From Halorientalis sp. (GTDB lineage Archaea; Halobacteriota; Halobacteria; Halobacteriales; Haloarculaceae): DNA of 64,000 bases. The notes under the pieces were generated by a model. It saw only the letters and a list, made by a program, of their open reading frames with translations, did no database searches and was not told the origin of the DNA. Location of the stretch: assembly GCF_028275115.1 (NCBI RefSeq), contig NZ_JAQCNH010000092.1:1-64000 (forward strand). Direction: 5' to 3'. Shown in pieces: positions 7,904-16,973 of this stretch (its first letter is position 1; each line of letters begins with the position of its first letter). Position numbers and translations under genes: made by a program.

Positions 7904-9886
7904 TCAGTCCGCGAGCCGTGCTTTGCTGTCCCCGTAGATTCGGTCGACTTTCCTCGCGTGCTCGGCCAGGATGTTCCGGCGTTTCTTTTTTAACGAGGGG
8001 GTGAGCAGGTCGTTCTCCGGCGTCCACTCCTCGGGGACGAGCTCGACCTCTTTGATTCTCTCGTGTTTCTCGAGGGTCCGGTTGACGAGGTTCACGTCCT
8101 GGGCGACCCACTCCCTGACGCGGTCGTCCTCACAGATGGCGTTTCGGCCCGTCGGGAGGTCGAGATTCCGGTTGTCGGCCCACCGCCTGATGCCGTCGAA
8201 GTTCGGCACGACCAGGGCGCTGACGAACTTTCTATCGTCGCCCATGACCATGACCTGTGCGACCCGTGACGAGGTCGAGAACTCGCCTTCGATGGGCTCC
8301 GGGGCGACGTTTTTCCCCGTGTCGAGCACGATCAGGTTCTTCAGCCGGTCGTGGTAGATGAGGTAGTCGTCGTCGATACGCTCCACGATGTCGCCGGTCT
8401 GGAACCAGCCGTCGGCAGTGAACGCCTCCTCGGTCTTCTCGGGCATCTCCCAGTAGCCGTCCGTGACGTTCGGCCCCTTGACCAGTAACTCCCCGACGTA
8501 CCCCTCGGCGTCCGCAAACTGCTCGTCGGACACCTTCGACGGGTCGACCCGAATATCGATGTCGGGGAGCGGCGGGCCGAGCGTTCCGGTTCGGTGGTCT
8601 TCCGGCGGATTCGCCGTCACCACCGGCGCCGCTTCGGTCAGCCCGTACCCCTCGAAGATGGGGATTCCCATACCGTCGAACAGCTCCGCGAGACGGTCAC
8701 TCAGGCTGCCGCCGCCGCTGACCATCAGGATGATATTTCCGCCGAGTTCCTCCTTGATTTTGTCGTAGACCAACCGCTCGGAGATTCCGCGTTTGAGTCT
8801 GAGGCCGAACCCGGGGTCGTCGGCGCGGCTGTACTGGCGGGCCACGTCGACGGCCCACTCGAAGACCCGCTTTTTCACGTCCGAACCGCTGGCCTGCTCG
8901 CGAGCCTGTGCGAAGATGCGCTCGTACACTCGCGGCACGCTCGCACCGCCGTGTGGCTGGATCTTCTTGAGGTCCTCGTCGACCGTGTCGGTACTCTGTG
9001 CGTACCCCACGGTCGCGCCGGCGGCGAACATCAGGAAGTGACCGACCGTCCGCTCGAAGACGTGCGCCAGCGGGAGGATCGAGATGGCCCGCTTGTCCGA
9101 ATCGAGCACCGGCATGTCGTCGTCCTTGTCCGGTCTCGGACCGACGCGCCTCCAGATCTGATTGACGTTCGACCGGACGTTGTGGTGGCTCAGCTTCACC
9201 CCCTTCGGCCTGCCCGTCGTCCCGGAGGTGTAGACGAGACTCGCCAGATCGTGACTCCCCCGTTCGTCCAGCCATTCGCGGAACGCACCGTCGTCGTAGT
9301 GGTCTACGCCTGTATCGTAGACCTCCCTGAGCGTGCGGATCTGGTCGACGTGGTCGTACCTGTCGAGTTCGTCGATGACGACCACGAAGTCGAGAGTGAG
9401 GTCGTCCTGCACTCTGACGAGGCGGTCGAGCAGATACTCGTTTTCGACGATTACACCGGCCGCGTCGGGGTTGTTGAGCAGGTACTTGATCTGTTTTGGC
9501 GACGACTCCGTGTATATCGTCGTGACCACACCGCCGGCCGACATGGTGGCGAAGTCGGACAGCGCCCACTCCATGCGGGAGTCGGACATGATCCCGACGC
9601 GGTCTCCCGACGTAACGCCCAATTCACGGAACCCTGCAGCCAGATACCGAACGATCTCACCCATCTTCTCGTATGTAATCGACGTGTACGTCCCAGCCTC
9701 GGGTTCGTCGACGACCTCGGGCGTCAGTGAACGCGGATAGATCCCGCCCTTGTACATCTGTGCCTCGCCGTCGGCGTTGCGTTCGACGCTCTCCGCGAAC
9801 ATCTCGGGAACGGTACCGTCTCCGGTCACCTCGTCTGTGTACTCCCGTTCCGAATCGAGCCACCCCTGTTCCCCGGATTTAATCAT
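7904..9886 (-). CDS. Long-chain acyl-CoA synthetase (AMP-forming)
   Basis: A 660-aa adenylate-forming enzyme that would activate fatty acids to acyl-CoA. Motifs: YTSGTTGRPKGVKLSHHN (ATP binding), YGLTEAAPVV, and GWFQTGDIVERIDDDYLIYHDR with the DRLKNLI region and a C-terminal PSLKKKR lysine-rich end. The start MIKSGEQGWL at 9886 is chosen because everything upstream in the ORF track lacks family similarity and a TATA box (tttatattt on the minus strand) is centred 27 nt before it. That TATA box sits in the loop of a palindrome listed separately. Probably works with the thiolase in fatty-acid degradation. Confidence 0.92.
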   Translation of the reverse strand: MIKSGEQGWLDSEREYTDEVTGDGTVPEMFAESVERNADGEAQMYKGGIYPRSLTPEVVDEPEAGTYTSITYEKMGEIVRYLAAGFRELGVTSGDRVGIMSDSRMEWALSDFATMSAGGVVTTIYTESSPKQIKYLLNNPDAAGVIVENEYLLDRLVRVQDDLTLDFVVVIDELDRYDHVDQIRTLREVYDTGVDHYDDGAFREWLDERGSHDLASLVYTSGTTGRPKGVKLSHHNVRSNVNQIWRRVGPRPDKDDDMPVLDSDKRAISILPLAHVFERTVGHFLMFAAGATVGYAQSTDTVDEDLKKIQPHGGASVPRVYERIFAQAREQASGSDVKKRVFEWAVDVARQYSRADDPGFGLRLKRGISERLVYDKIKEELGGNIILMVSGGGSLSDRLAELFDGMGIPIFEGYGLTEAAPVVTANPPEDHRTGTLGPPLPDIDIRVDPSKVSDEQFADAEGYVGELLVKGPNVTDGYWEMPEKTEEAFTADGWFQTGDIVERIDDDYLIYHDRLKNLIVLDTGKNVAPEPIEGEFSTSSRVAQVMVMGDDRKFVSALVVPNFDGIRRWADNRNLDLPTGRNAICEDDRVREWVAQDVNLVNRTLEKHERIKEVELVPEEWTPENDLLTPSLKKKRRNILAEHARKVDRIYGDSKARLAD

Positions 9887-9898
9887 AACATCAACTCT

Positions 9899-9927
9899 CA
9901 ACTGGAAGAAATATAAATCTTCAGTTG
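9899..9927 (-). promoter_or_regulatory. Palindromic operator around the TATA box of the acyl-CoA synthetase gene
   Basis: CAACT(G)GAAGA - aatataaa - TCTTCAGTTG: ten paired bases on each side with one bulged G, and the AT-rich TATA element exactly in the loop. A protein bound here would block TBP, so repression is the simple reading, for example by a fatty-acid responsive regulator. The regulator is not identified. Confidence 0.6.
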
Positions 9928-10124
9928 CGACTCGCGACGGTGGCGGCCCAGGCGCGTTGGGGACGGCGTGGGCGATTCGACCGCCGAAGCCACGCGAACC
10001 GACCACCGAATGGCCGCCCCGTGCCGGACTGCCGATTCCGGCCCGTTTCGGCTCTCTGCCCCGGCCGACAGAACAGCGACTACCCGTACTGCCACCGGCA
10101 AAAAACAAGTCGGTTGGTGTCGCT

Positions 10125-12098
10125 TCAGTCGTCGGCGGGCGTCGCACCGCTCCCGCTGTCGGCCTTCTTTTTGGTGTGGGAGAGCTTCCCACCGTCGGCG
10201 AGGATTTCGCGCTCGCGCTCGGAGGCGTCCAGCGTGGCGGTGAGTTCCCAGTCGTCGTTGACGCGGACGGTGAACTCTTCCTGGCCCGTCCGGACGGCCT
10301 CGGCGACGTCGTCGACGACCTCGATGTCGTCGCCCTGCTCGATCTGCTCGTAGTCTTCGGCGTCGATCTCCAGGGGTAGGAGGCCGAAGTTGAACAGGTT
10401 CGCCTTGTGGATGCGGGCGAAACTCTGTGCGAGAACGCCCTCGACGCCGAGGTACATCGGACAGAGCGCCGCGTGTTCGCGCGAGGAGCCCTGACCGTAG
10501 TTCTCGCCGGCGACGAGGAAGCCGCCGTCGCTGCCGAGTGCGCGCTGGGCGAACTCGTCGTCGACACGGCTTAGAGTAAACTCGCTCAGTTTGGGAATGT
10601 TCGACCGGTACATCAGGATGTCCTGGGTCGCAGGGATGATGTGGTCGGTCGTGATGTTATCCTCCATCTTCAGGAGAGCCGGCCCTTCGAGTTCGGCGTC
10701 GAGTTCGTCCTTCAGCGGGACGTCGCCGATGTTCGGCCCCTTGACGAGGTCGTCGTCGACGGGGTCGTCGGGCGTGATGATGTCGTTCTCTGCACCCTCG
10801 TACTGGTCGGGGAGTTCGAGGCCCGGCGCTTCCATGTCGTCGAGCTCGTCGGCGAGGTCGCGCGGGTCGACGATTTCGCCCTTGATCGCCGCCGCGGTGG
10901 CGACCTCCGGCGAACAGAGGTAGACGTTGTCGTCCTCGATGCCCGAGCGGCCCTCGAAGTTGCGGTTGAACGTCCGCAGCGAGACCGAGTCGGACCCGGG
11001 AACGTGGCCGATGCCGATACAGGCACCACACGTCGCCTCGGAGTAGTTGACGCCGGCCGCCATCATCTCGGCGGTCCAGCCCTCACGGGCGAGCATCTCG
11101 CTCGCCTTCTTCGAACCGGGCGCGACGATCATCTCGCTCGCACGGTCGATCGTCCGGCCCTCCAGCATCTTTGCGGCGGGGAGGATGTCCTCGTACCCAC
11201 CGTTCGTACAGGAGCCGATGATGACCTGGTTGACCTCGACGCCCTCGACTTCGCTGACGGGGACGACGTTGTCGGGCATCGACGGCTCGGCGATCAGCGG
11301 TTCCAGGTCCGAGAGGTCGATGGTGAGCTGGTCGTCGTACTCGGCATCCTCGTCGGGCTGGAGCTCGACGTGCTTGTCCTCGCGGCCCTGTCGCGCGAGG
11401 TAGTCCTCGGTCTTCTCGTCGGTCGGGAAAATCGAGGAGGTCGCGCCCAGTTCCGTCCCCATGTTGGTGATGGTCGTCCGCTCGGGGACGCTGAGACTCT
11501 CGACACCGGGCCCGGTGTACTCGAAGATCTTGCTGACTCCGCCCTTCACGCTGAGGCGGCGCAGCATCTCGAGGATGACGTCCTTAGCGGTGGCCCACTC
11601 GGGCAGTTCGCCTTCCAGACGGACCTCGACGACTTCGGGCATCTCGATGTAGTAGGCACCGCCGCCCATCGCGACGGCCACGTCGAGTCCACCCGAGCCG
11701 ATGGCCAGCTGACCGAGACCGCCGGGGGTCGGCGTGTGAGAGTCACTGCCCAAGAGCGTCTTGCCGGGTGCGGCGAAGTTCTCCTTGTGGACGTTGTGAC
11801 AGATACCGTTGCCCGGACGCGAGAAGTACGCGCCGAACGTGCCAGCTGCCGAACGCAGGAAACGGTGGTCGTCGGTGTTCTTGAAGTCGAACTGGTAGGT
11901 CTGGTGGTCGCAGTACTGCGCGGCCAGTTCCGTCTGAACCTCGTCGAGGCCCAGCGCCTCGAACTGCAGCCACACCAGCGTGCCAGTCGTGTCCTGTGTC
12001 AGGACCTGATCGATCTCGATACCGATCTCCTCGCCGGTCTCCAATTCGCCTTCGACGAGGTGATCGTCGAGAATTTTTTCAGTAAGCGTCTGTCCCAT
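10125..12098 (-). CDS. acnA: Aconitate hydratase
   Basis: A 657-aa aconitase that interconverts citrate and isocitrate in the TCA cycle. Iron-sulfur cysteines are in IGSCTNGG and in CGACIGIG; substrate-binding blocks include LLGSDSHTPTPGG, YGQGSSREHAALCP and DHIIPATQDILMYRS in the swivelling C-terminal domain. The single-chain layout and length match haloarchaeal aconitases, which resemble mitochondrial/homoaconitase types more than bacterial AcnA. The start MGQTLTEKILDDHLVEG is used; ten extra residues upstream overlap a TATA-like atttatg. Cytoplasmic, monocistronic. Confidence 0.95.
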   Translation of the reverse strand: MGQTLTEKILDDHLVEGELETGEEIGIEIDQVLTQDTTGTLVWLQFEALGLDEVQTELAAQYCDHQTYQFDFKNTDDHRFLRSAAGTFGAYFSRPGNGICHNVHKENFAAPGKTLLGSDSHTPTPGGLGQLAIGSGGLDVAVAMGGGAYYIEMPEVVEVRLEGELPEWATAKDVILEMLRRLSVKGGVSKIFEYTGPGVESLSVPERTTITNMGTELGATSSIFPTDEKTEDYLARQGREDKHVELQPDEDAEYDDQLTIDLSDLEPLIAEPSMPDNVVPVSEVEGVEVNQVIIGSCTNGGYEDILPAAKMLEGRTIDRASEMIVAPGSKKASEMLAREGWTAEMMAAGVNYSEATCGACIGIGHVPGSDSVSLRTFNRNFEGRSGIEDDNVYLCSPEVATAAAIKGEIVDPRDLADELDDMEAPGLELPDQYEGAENDIITPDDPVDDDLVKGPNIGDVPLKDELDAELEGPALLKMEDNITTDHIIPATQDILMYRSNIPKLSEFTLSRVDDEFAQRALGSDGGFLVAGENYGQGSSREHAALCPMYLGVEGVLAQSFARIHKANLFNFGLLPLEIDAEDYEQIEQGDDIEVVDDVAEAVRTGQEEFTVRVNDDWELTATLDASEREREILADGGKLSHTKKKADSGSGATPADD

Positions 12099-12298
12099 AA
12101 CGTCTGTTGGTCGATTGTCCGCGGACATAAATCATGCGAGTCTCCGATATCAGGTCCTCTGTATCCCTAGTACCCCTTTGATGTCACCCGTTGTCGTGCG
12201 GAACCGCAGATGGCACCGTCGCGGCCGACCCCCGACGACCGCCGGGGACCCGCGTCTAAACCGCCAGCGTTTTGCACGCGCTCGCCGGCCACTCCCGC

Positions 12299-12778
12299 AT
12301 GTTCAGAAGCGGCGCGTTCCTTGCCGACCACCTCGACGACCTGCGCGAGTCACAGGTCCAGCCAAACGGCGTCGACCTCACACTCGGGACCGTCTTCGAG
12401 CAGGAGCGTCCGGGACGGATCGAGCGGGGTGACAAGACCGTCGGGGACCGCCGGGAACTCGACCCAAACCCCGACGGCGACGACGGCAACGGCGTCTACC
12501 GTCTCGAACCGGGCGGGTACATCGTCCGGTACGCCGAGCGTATCCGGATTCCGGAGGAACACGTCGGCTTCCTCTACCCCCGGTCCTCACTGCTTCGCAA
12601 CTCCTGTATGCTCGACACGGCGGTCTGGGACGCCGGCTACGAGGGCCGCGGCGAGGGCCTGCTGGAGGTTCACCACGAGATCGAACTCCAGACAGGTGCC
12701 CGTATCGCACAGCTGACGCTCGCGGCCGCAGACCACGAGGGAATCTACGATGGCTCCTACCAGCGCGAGAATCTCTAA
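12299..12778 (+). CDS. Deoxyuridine triphosphate nucleotidohydrolase / dCTP deaminase family
   Basis: A 159-aa protein of the trimeric dUTPase/dCTP-deaminase fold, keeping dUTP out of DNA. Motifs seen: VQPNGVDLTLGTVF near the N-terminus, GFLYPRSSLLRN (the PRSS phosphate motif), DTAVWDAGYEGRGEG (motif with the catalytic Asp/Glu region) and a C-terminal GSYQRENL. Close relatives in haloarchaea are annotated as dUTPase; the sequence alone does not separate hydrolase from deaminase. ATG at 12299 chosen because conservation begins at MFRSGAF. Overlaps the end of the convergent PH-domain gene by 4 bp. Confidence 0.88.
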   Translation: MFRSGAFLADHLDDLRESQVQPNGVDLTLGTVFEQERPGRIERGDKTVGDRRELDPNPDGDDGNGVYRLEPGGYIVRYAERIRIPEEHVGFLYPRSSLLRNSCMLDTAVWDAGYEGRGEGLLEVHHEIELQTGARIAQLTLAAADHEGIYDGSYQRENL

Positions 12779-13431
12779 GAGCGCCGGCGCTCGACCGCTC
12801 GACGGAGCGCGACAACTTCCTCGCGGACGGCCGCCCACTGCTCGGCCGTGCCGGGGCGCGCTCCGTCGCCACCGGTCTCGGTCACACCACCGAACTCGTC
12901 CCCGCCGCCGTATCGAGTGCGCTGGCTCTCGACCAACTGCTGGACGACACTCGGGTCGTCGACGTTGCTGAACGCCAGTTCGGTCCCCGACCCACCCGCC
13001 GTGTCGAAGGCCACTGTCCCGTAGTCGAACAGGGTCCCGGTGATTCCCCGCGCGTAGGCGACGTTCTGGACCGTCTCGTGCCCGACAGTCGTGACCCGCT
13101 GCCCGAGAACTCCGTTCTTTCGGTAGAGGTGGCTGTCGGTCACGACGTACTCGGTGTGTCTGACACGGATGAGCGTCCAGATCGGCATCACGACACCGGT
13201 CAGGACGGCCAGCACGCTCAGCGCTACCAGCACGACGCTTCCCACCTGGGTCGCGGCGTACCACAGAGCGCCCAGTCCGACGAGGACGAACGCCAGACCG
13301 ACGACGAGGGACCGAATGACCGTCTGGATACGCGGACTGCCCCGCCACTGGACGGTCTCGTCACTCGCCAGCGGGAGCCACGCCGGCGGGGGACCGTTCG
13401 CGCCGGTCCCGCCGTCAGTTCCGTCGGTCAT
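12775..13431 (-). CDS. Membrane protein with bacterial PH domain (first of a tandem pair)
   Basis: A 218-aa protein: short acidic N-terminus with WLPLASDETVQWRGSPRI, two transmembrane helices (about residues 40-85), then a bacterial PH domain with TEYVVTDSHLYRKNGVLGQ and NVAYARGITGTLFDYGTVAFDT, and a charged C-terminal helix. The same architecture is repeated in the neighbouring gene upstream on the same strand, which it overlaps by 17 bp, so the pair arose by duplication and is one operon. Bacterial YdbS/YdbT-like proteins share the fold; function is unknown. Start chosen at MTDGTDGGTG. Confidence 0.8.
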   Translation of the reverse strand: MTDGTDGGTGANGPPPAWLPLASDETVQWRGSPRIQTVIRSLVVGLAFVLVGLGALWYAATQVGSVVLVALSVLAVLTGVVMPIWTLIRVRHTEYVVTDSHLYRKNGVLGQRVTTVGHETVQNVAYARGITGTLFDYGTVAFDTAGGSGTELAFSNVDDPSVVQQLVESQRTRYGGGDEFGGVTETGGDGARPGTAEQWAAVREEVVALRRAVERRRS

Positions 13432-14121
13432 CTCGGCCCTCCGGGTCGCTCGGTGTACTGTCGTTGCTGTCGGCCTCGACGGCGGTGCGGATCGCACGCA
13501 ACTCGGTGAGGATCTCGTCCAGCACCTCGTCGGGGCCGCGACTCGTCGGTCCGTCCTCGCCGCGTTTGCCCCGGGACCGCCGGCTCTGTTCGTCGATGCG
13601 CCGCTGGACCGACTTCGGACTCGGGACGGCACGGAACGTCATCTCGACGCCGGTCCCACCGGCCGTGGAGATGTCGACGGTGCCGTAGCCGAAGTAGTTC
13701 CCCAGCGCCCCCTGCGAGTAGGAGATGTTCTGGACCTTCTCGAACTCGATTTTCTGGACGTCCCGCGACAGGATGCCGCTTTTCCGGTAGAGCGCCTCGT
13801 TCGTCAGCAGATACACCGTGTTCTCGCGGTTTAGCTGAATTGAGGCGCTAAGCCCCCTTCCTCAGCGAGCGCCGACGAACGGGGGGTGCGAGCAGGGAGG
13901 GGATACAGCGCCGAACAGTTCTCATACACGATTCGGTACGCGCCGACGACGATGGGAATCCCGATCAGCAAGAGCGCCAGCGGGAGTCCGACGATCAGCG
14001 CGGGGACGATACTGTAGACGTGAGGGTTACCGGACCACTGTCTCTGTTCGCCGTCGTCGAGGGTGAGCCAGTCGAACTCGCTCGCCGTGGCGTCGGAGGA
14101 CTCGGGCGGTTCGGTCGTCAT
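13415..14121 (-). pseudogene. Second PH-domain membrane protein, split by a 98-bp insertion
   Basis: The N-terminal part (14121-13924, MTTEPPESSDATASEFDW, two membrane helices) and the PH domain (13819-13415, VYLLTNEALYRKSGILSRD, ISYSQGALGNYFGYGTVDIST) are in different frames. Between them are 98 bases bounded by the hexamer GTTCTC at 13820-13825 and again at 13918-13923. Removing one hexamer plus the insert joins ...AYRIVYEN to TVYLLTNEALYRKSG in frame and yields a 202-aa protein parallel to the downstream copy. I therefore read this as an intact ancestral gene broken by a recent insertion. Confidence 0.85.
13820..13923 (+). mobile_element. 92-bp palindromic MITE-like insertion with 6-bp flanking repeats
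   Basis: The insert folds into one long hairpin: outer GGCGCT (13844-13849) with AGCGCC (13907-13912), then CCCCTTCCT (13854-13862) with AGGGAGGGG (13894-13902, one G-U pair). It shares the pattern AGCCCC..CCTCA.CGA.CG ... GCGAG(T/C)AGG..GGGG with two hairpins flanking the TnpB gene at 39.3-40.6 kb. GTTCTC is present on both sides, either a target duplication or the shared cleavage site expected of an IS200/IS605-type transfer. No coding capacity. Confidence 0.7.
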
Positions 14122-14284
14122 ACGCGCCGATTGTTCGTGGCCCTACATAATCGGTGCTGTCGACGCGTCCATCGCCGGCGGACTGCTCGACCGCAGAGCG
14201 GCGAGGCTGTACCGCTGGTCTCGCGTCACGGCCCTCCACCCGTCCATCAGGCTGATATGTCCGCTCGTGGAACGGGCGTGGTAG

Positions 14285-15703
14285 ATGTCCCGACGTCGGA
14301 CGGCGGTGGCGACGGTGCTAACGCTGCTCGCGCTCATCGCGGGCACGGGCGTTGTGAACGCGTCACCGACTGCCGACGCGGCACAGACTGACGGCGCCAA
14401 TTTGACGACGTTCGTCGCGCCGGGCGACACGCTCGAAGCCCTCCGGGACGGGACGGCCACTGACGTACTCACACGACGACAGCGAGTGGCACTCTCGGAC
14501 GCACTCGTGGTGCGTGTGTCGAGTCCCGACCTGGGGACGACGGTGGCCGACCAGCCCGGCAACACCACGACTGCACGCTTCCGGGCGCTACTGTCGAGCC
14601 CCGACGCGTCCCTGACCGGTGTCGAGATTACGTCGGGCGACGACCCGCCGCGAACCGCCGACCTGCGGGCCGAGCAACTCGTCGTCCGTCGCGCCGGTCA
14701 GAACACGTTCGATCTGATCTACGACACCGGCCAGTTGCGCGCGACGGACGACACGAACGGCAACGGCCGCCCAGACGAGGACGGCGGCACGGCCGTCGTG
14801 CCCGTCAGGGTGTTCGAAGTTGCGTTCACCCACGACGGCGCCGCCGCGGCGTCGCCGGTGGGTTTCTTTCCCGCGGCCGTCACCTTCTCGACGCCGTCGA
14901 ACGACGGTGTGGTGTTGTACCCGTTGCCCGGCCAGCGACTGATCGGGCAAACCCCGCTGGCGCCCGGGACGACGCTCACCGTCTCGCTCGACGGGGTCGG
15001 ACGTCCCTTCGCGGCCGAGCGGACCACGACCGTCACCGGCAGACAGCAGTCGTTCGCCAACCTCTCGCTGAACCTGACAGGCGCGCACGCGGGCACCCCG
15101 CTCACGGTCACGGCCAGGTTCGACGGAGAGTCCATCACCGAGACACGGGGGCGGCTGGCCGAACTGAACGCCACGTTTATGACGGCCGGGACGAACGACC
15201 CGCGGACCCGACTTCGACTCCGAAACGTCTCCTTTGCCACCGACGGCTTCCTCGTGGTCAGGGACGGTGCGGACGGGCCACTCGTTGCGAACCGATACGT
15301 CGAGGCCGGCGAGTACGACTCGCTGACGGTCCGGTACCGGCAGGTAGCGGCGGCTGACTCGGCGGTCGTGACCGCCTACGTCGACGTCGACGGTGACCGC
15401 TTCCTCGTGCGCGGTGGCCCAGACCGGCCCTTCCGTCAAGACGGCGAGCGCGTCTCGACGGTCGTCGACCTCGACCAGTCCACACCCGCCACGCCACAGC
15501 CAACCGACACGCCGGCGACCACACCACCGACCACTGTACCGCCGACCGACACGCCGACGACTGCCCCGATATCACCGGACACCGTCGAGGCGCGGCCGCA
15601 GTCGGGAGATCGGCTCACCGACGCCAGCGGTGACGGGTTCGGACCCGTCATCGCGCTCGTGGTGCTCGTCCTCGTCCTCGCCGGGGCCGCTCGGTGCGAC
15701 TAA
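14285..15703 (+). CDS. Secreted surface protein with Thr/Pro linker and PGF-CTERM-like anchor
   Basis: A 472-aa exported protein: signal peptide (MSRRRTAVATVLTLLALIAGTGVVNA), a large beta-rich extracellular part, a low-complexity Thr/Pro region (about residues 400-430, TPPTTVPPTDTPTTAP) and a C-terminal GDGFGPVIALVVLVLVLAG helix ending AARCD. The GFGP-helix pattern resembles the PGF-CTERM tag processed by archaeosortase A, which anchors proteins to lipid; the usual Arg pair at the end is reduced. A DGADGPLVANRYVEAGEYDSL stretch resembles the domain repeated in haloarchaeal surface glycoproteins (DUF7282-like). Ligand unknown. Confidence 0.75.
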   Translation: MSRRRTAVATVLTLLALIAGTGVVNASPTADAAQTDGANLTTFVAPGDTLEALRDGTATDVLTRRQRVALSDALVVRVSSPDLGTTVADQPGNTTTARFRALLSSPDASLTGVEITSGDDPPRTADLRAEQLVVRRAGQNTFDLIYDTGQLRATDDTNGNGRPDEDGGTAVVPVRVFEVAFTHDGAAAASPVGFFPAAVTFSTPSNDGVVLYPLPGQRLIGQTPLAPGTTLTVSLDGVGRPFAAERTTTVTGRQQSFANLSLNLTGAHAGTPLTVTARFDGESITETRGRLAELNATFMTAGTNDPRTRLRLRNVSFATDGFLVVRDGADGPLVANRYVEAGEYDSLTVRYRQVAAADSAVVTAYVDVDGDRFLVRGGPDRPFRQDGERVSTVVDLDQSTPATPQPTDTPATTPPTTVPPTDTPTTAPISPDTVEARPQSGDRLTDASGDGFGPVIALVVLVLVLAGAARCD

Positions 15704-15749
15704 TCCGCGTGTGCGAACACGCGGGCGCGACTCGTATCGCCGTCCCGTG

Positions 15750-16277
15750 TCAGTCGGCGAACTTCTCGCGGACCTTCTGGACCTTCGGTCGGACGTTGGC
15801 CGCGCAGTAGGGTTTGTTCGGGTTCTTCTCGAAGTAGTCCTGATGATACGACTCTGCCTCCCAGAACCGTTCCAGTGACTCGACTTCGGTCACGATGGCG
15901 TCGTCGTAGACGCCGTCGGCTTCGAGCTCCTCGACGAACCGCTCGACGGCCTCGCGCTGAGCGTCGTCGTGGTAGTAGACGGCCGAACGGTACTGCGTTC
16001 CCACGTCCGGTCCCTCGCGGTCTTCCGTCGTCGGGTTGTGGACGCTGAAAAACACTTCGAGCAGGTCCTCGTATGCCAACGCGTCGGGGTCGTAGGTCAC
16101 CTGCACCGCCTCGGCGTGACCGGTCTCGCCGCGACAGACGGCCTCGTAAGCCGGGTCGTCCACGTGGCCGCCACAGTAGCCCGAGACGGCCGACTCGACG
16201 CCGTCGAGTTGCTTGAACGCAGCCTCGATACACCAGAAACAGCCGCCCGCCAGGGTCGCCCGTTCGCTCTCACTCAT
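15750..16277 (-). CDS. msrA: Peptide-methionine (S)-S-oxide reductase
   Basis: A 175-aa MsrA that repairs oxidised methionine. The catalytic cysteine is in GGCFWCIEAAF; also present are SGYCGGHVDDPAYEAVCRGETGHAEAV (resolving-cysteine region), YRSAVYYHDD and YHQDYFEKNPNKPYC. The start MSESERATLAGGCFWC at 16277 gives the family's normal N-terminus; the 36 upstream codons in the ORF track are not conserved. Convergent with the secreted-protein gene. No msrB next to it. Confidence 0.93.
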   Translation of the reverse strand: MSESERATLAGGCFWCIEAAFKQLDGVESAVSGYCGGHVDDPAYEAVCRGETGHAEAVQVTYDPDALAYEDLLEVFFSVHNPTTEDREGPDVGTQYRSAVYYHDDAQREAVERFVEELEADGVYDDAIVTEVESLERFWEAESYHQDYFEKNPNKPYCAANVRPKVQKVREKFAD

Positions 16278-16673
16278 CGTCAGCGATAGGGACTCCAGCG
16301 TCGTAAGTTCCTCGCCGCGGGCGATTCCGTCCGACTCGGTGTGACAGTCGCCCTGCTGGCAGCCAGGAGCGAAGTCCCGGCTCAACCCACTCTCCTCGCC
16401 GGTCGACCCCGCTCTGCCCGGACCCGCGGTCCTGGCTCGACTGCGTCACATACCGAACCACAACGTGACAGTACCACATATTCGTGTCTACGAAATGAAT
16501 CCGGGGCCGTCACGGGAACCCGTCTCTCTCTGGTTGCACGACGCGTGCCTGCACGGTCCCCGTGAGGGGGGGAAAACCTCCCTCACGAATCGGTTGCCCC
16601 CGTCAGCTACCCCGGACTCGACACCGACAAACCGCAAGCCACGTGAGCGTCGGCGTAGTATCGGCGACCCGCC

Positions 16674-16973
16674 ATGACAGAGGACGATTCGTCAACGGAC
16701 GCCGACGATCGCACGCTCATCCGCAGCGGCCGCGAATTCGAACAGGAGTACCGTCTCGACGCGGCCGAGGCGGGCCAGTTCCTGATCGACCTCGGCGAAC
16801 AGCTCCGCAGCGGCGACGAACTGACAGTCACGACCGACGAGTGGAAACTCCCGTTCGGCTTCGGCGAACCCGTCGAACTGGAGATCGACTTCGAGGGCAT
16901 GGGCGACCCCGAACTGGAGATCGAACTGGAACTCCCGGGCCGCACCGACGAGCGCGCGCCTGACGTGGAGTAG
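16674..16973 (+). CDS. Amphi-Trp domain-containing protein
   Basis: A 99-aa acidic protein matching the small amphi-Trp domain: EFEQEYRLDAAEAGQFLIDLGEQLRSG, then a beta-rich TVTTDEWKLPFGFGEPVELEIDFEG with alternating charged and hydrophobic residues and the single central tryptophan (W61). The domain is frequent in haloarchaea; its function is not established. Stands alone, preceded by 288 bp of non-coding DNA and followed by a gene-free region. Confidence 0.8.
   Translation: MTEDDSSTDADDRTLIRSGREFEQEYRLDAAEAGQFLIDLGEQLRSGDELTVTTDEWKLPFGFGEPVELEIDFEGMGDPELEIELELPGRTDERAPDVE

Noticed and set aside
9887-10567. N-terminal extension of the acyl-CoA synthetase ORF
   Set aside because: Sequence is not family-like and lies upstream of the TATA box, overlapping the 3' end of aconitase.
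10641-12170. 509-aa ORF antisense to aconitase
   Set aside because: Shadow frame with Val/Asp/Gly bias and no family features.
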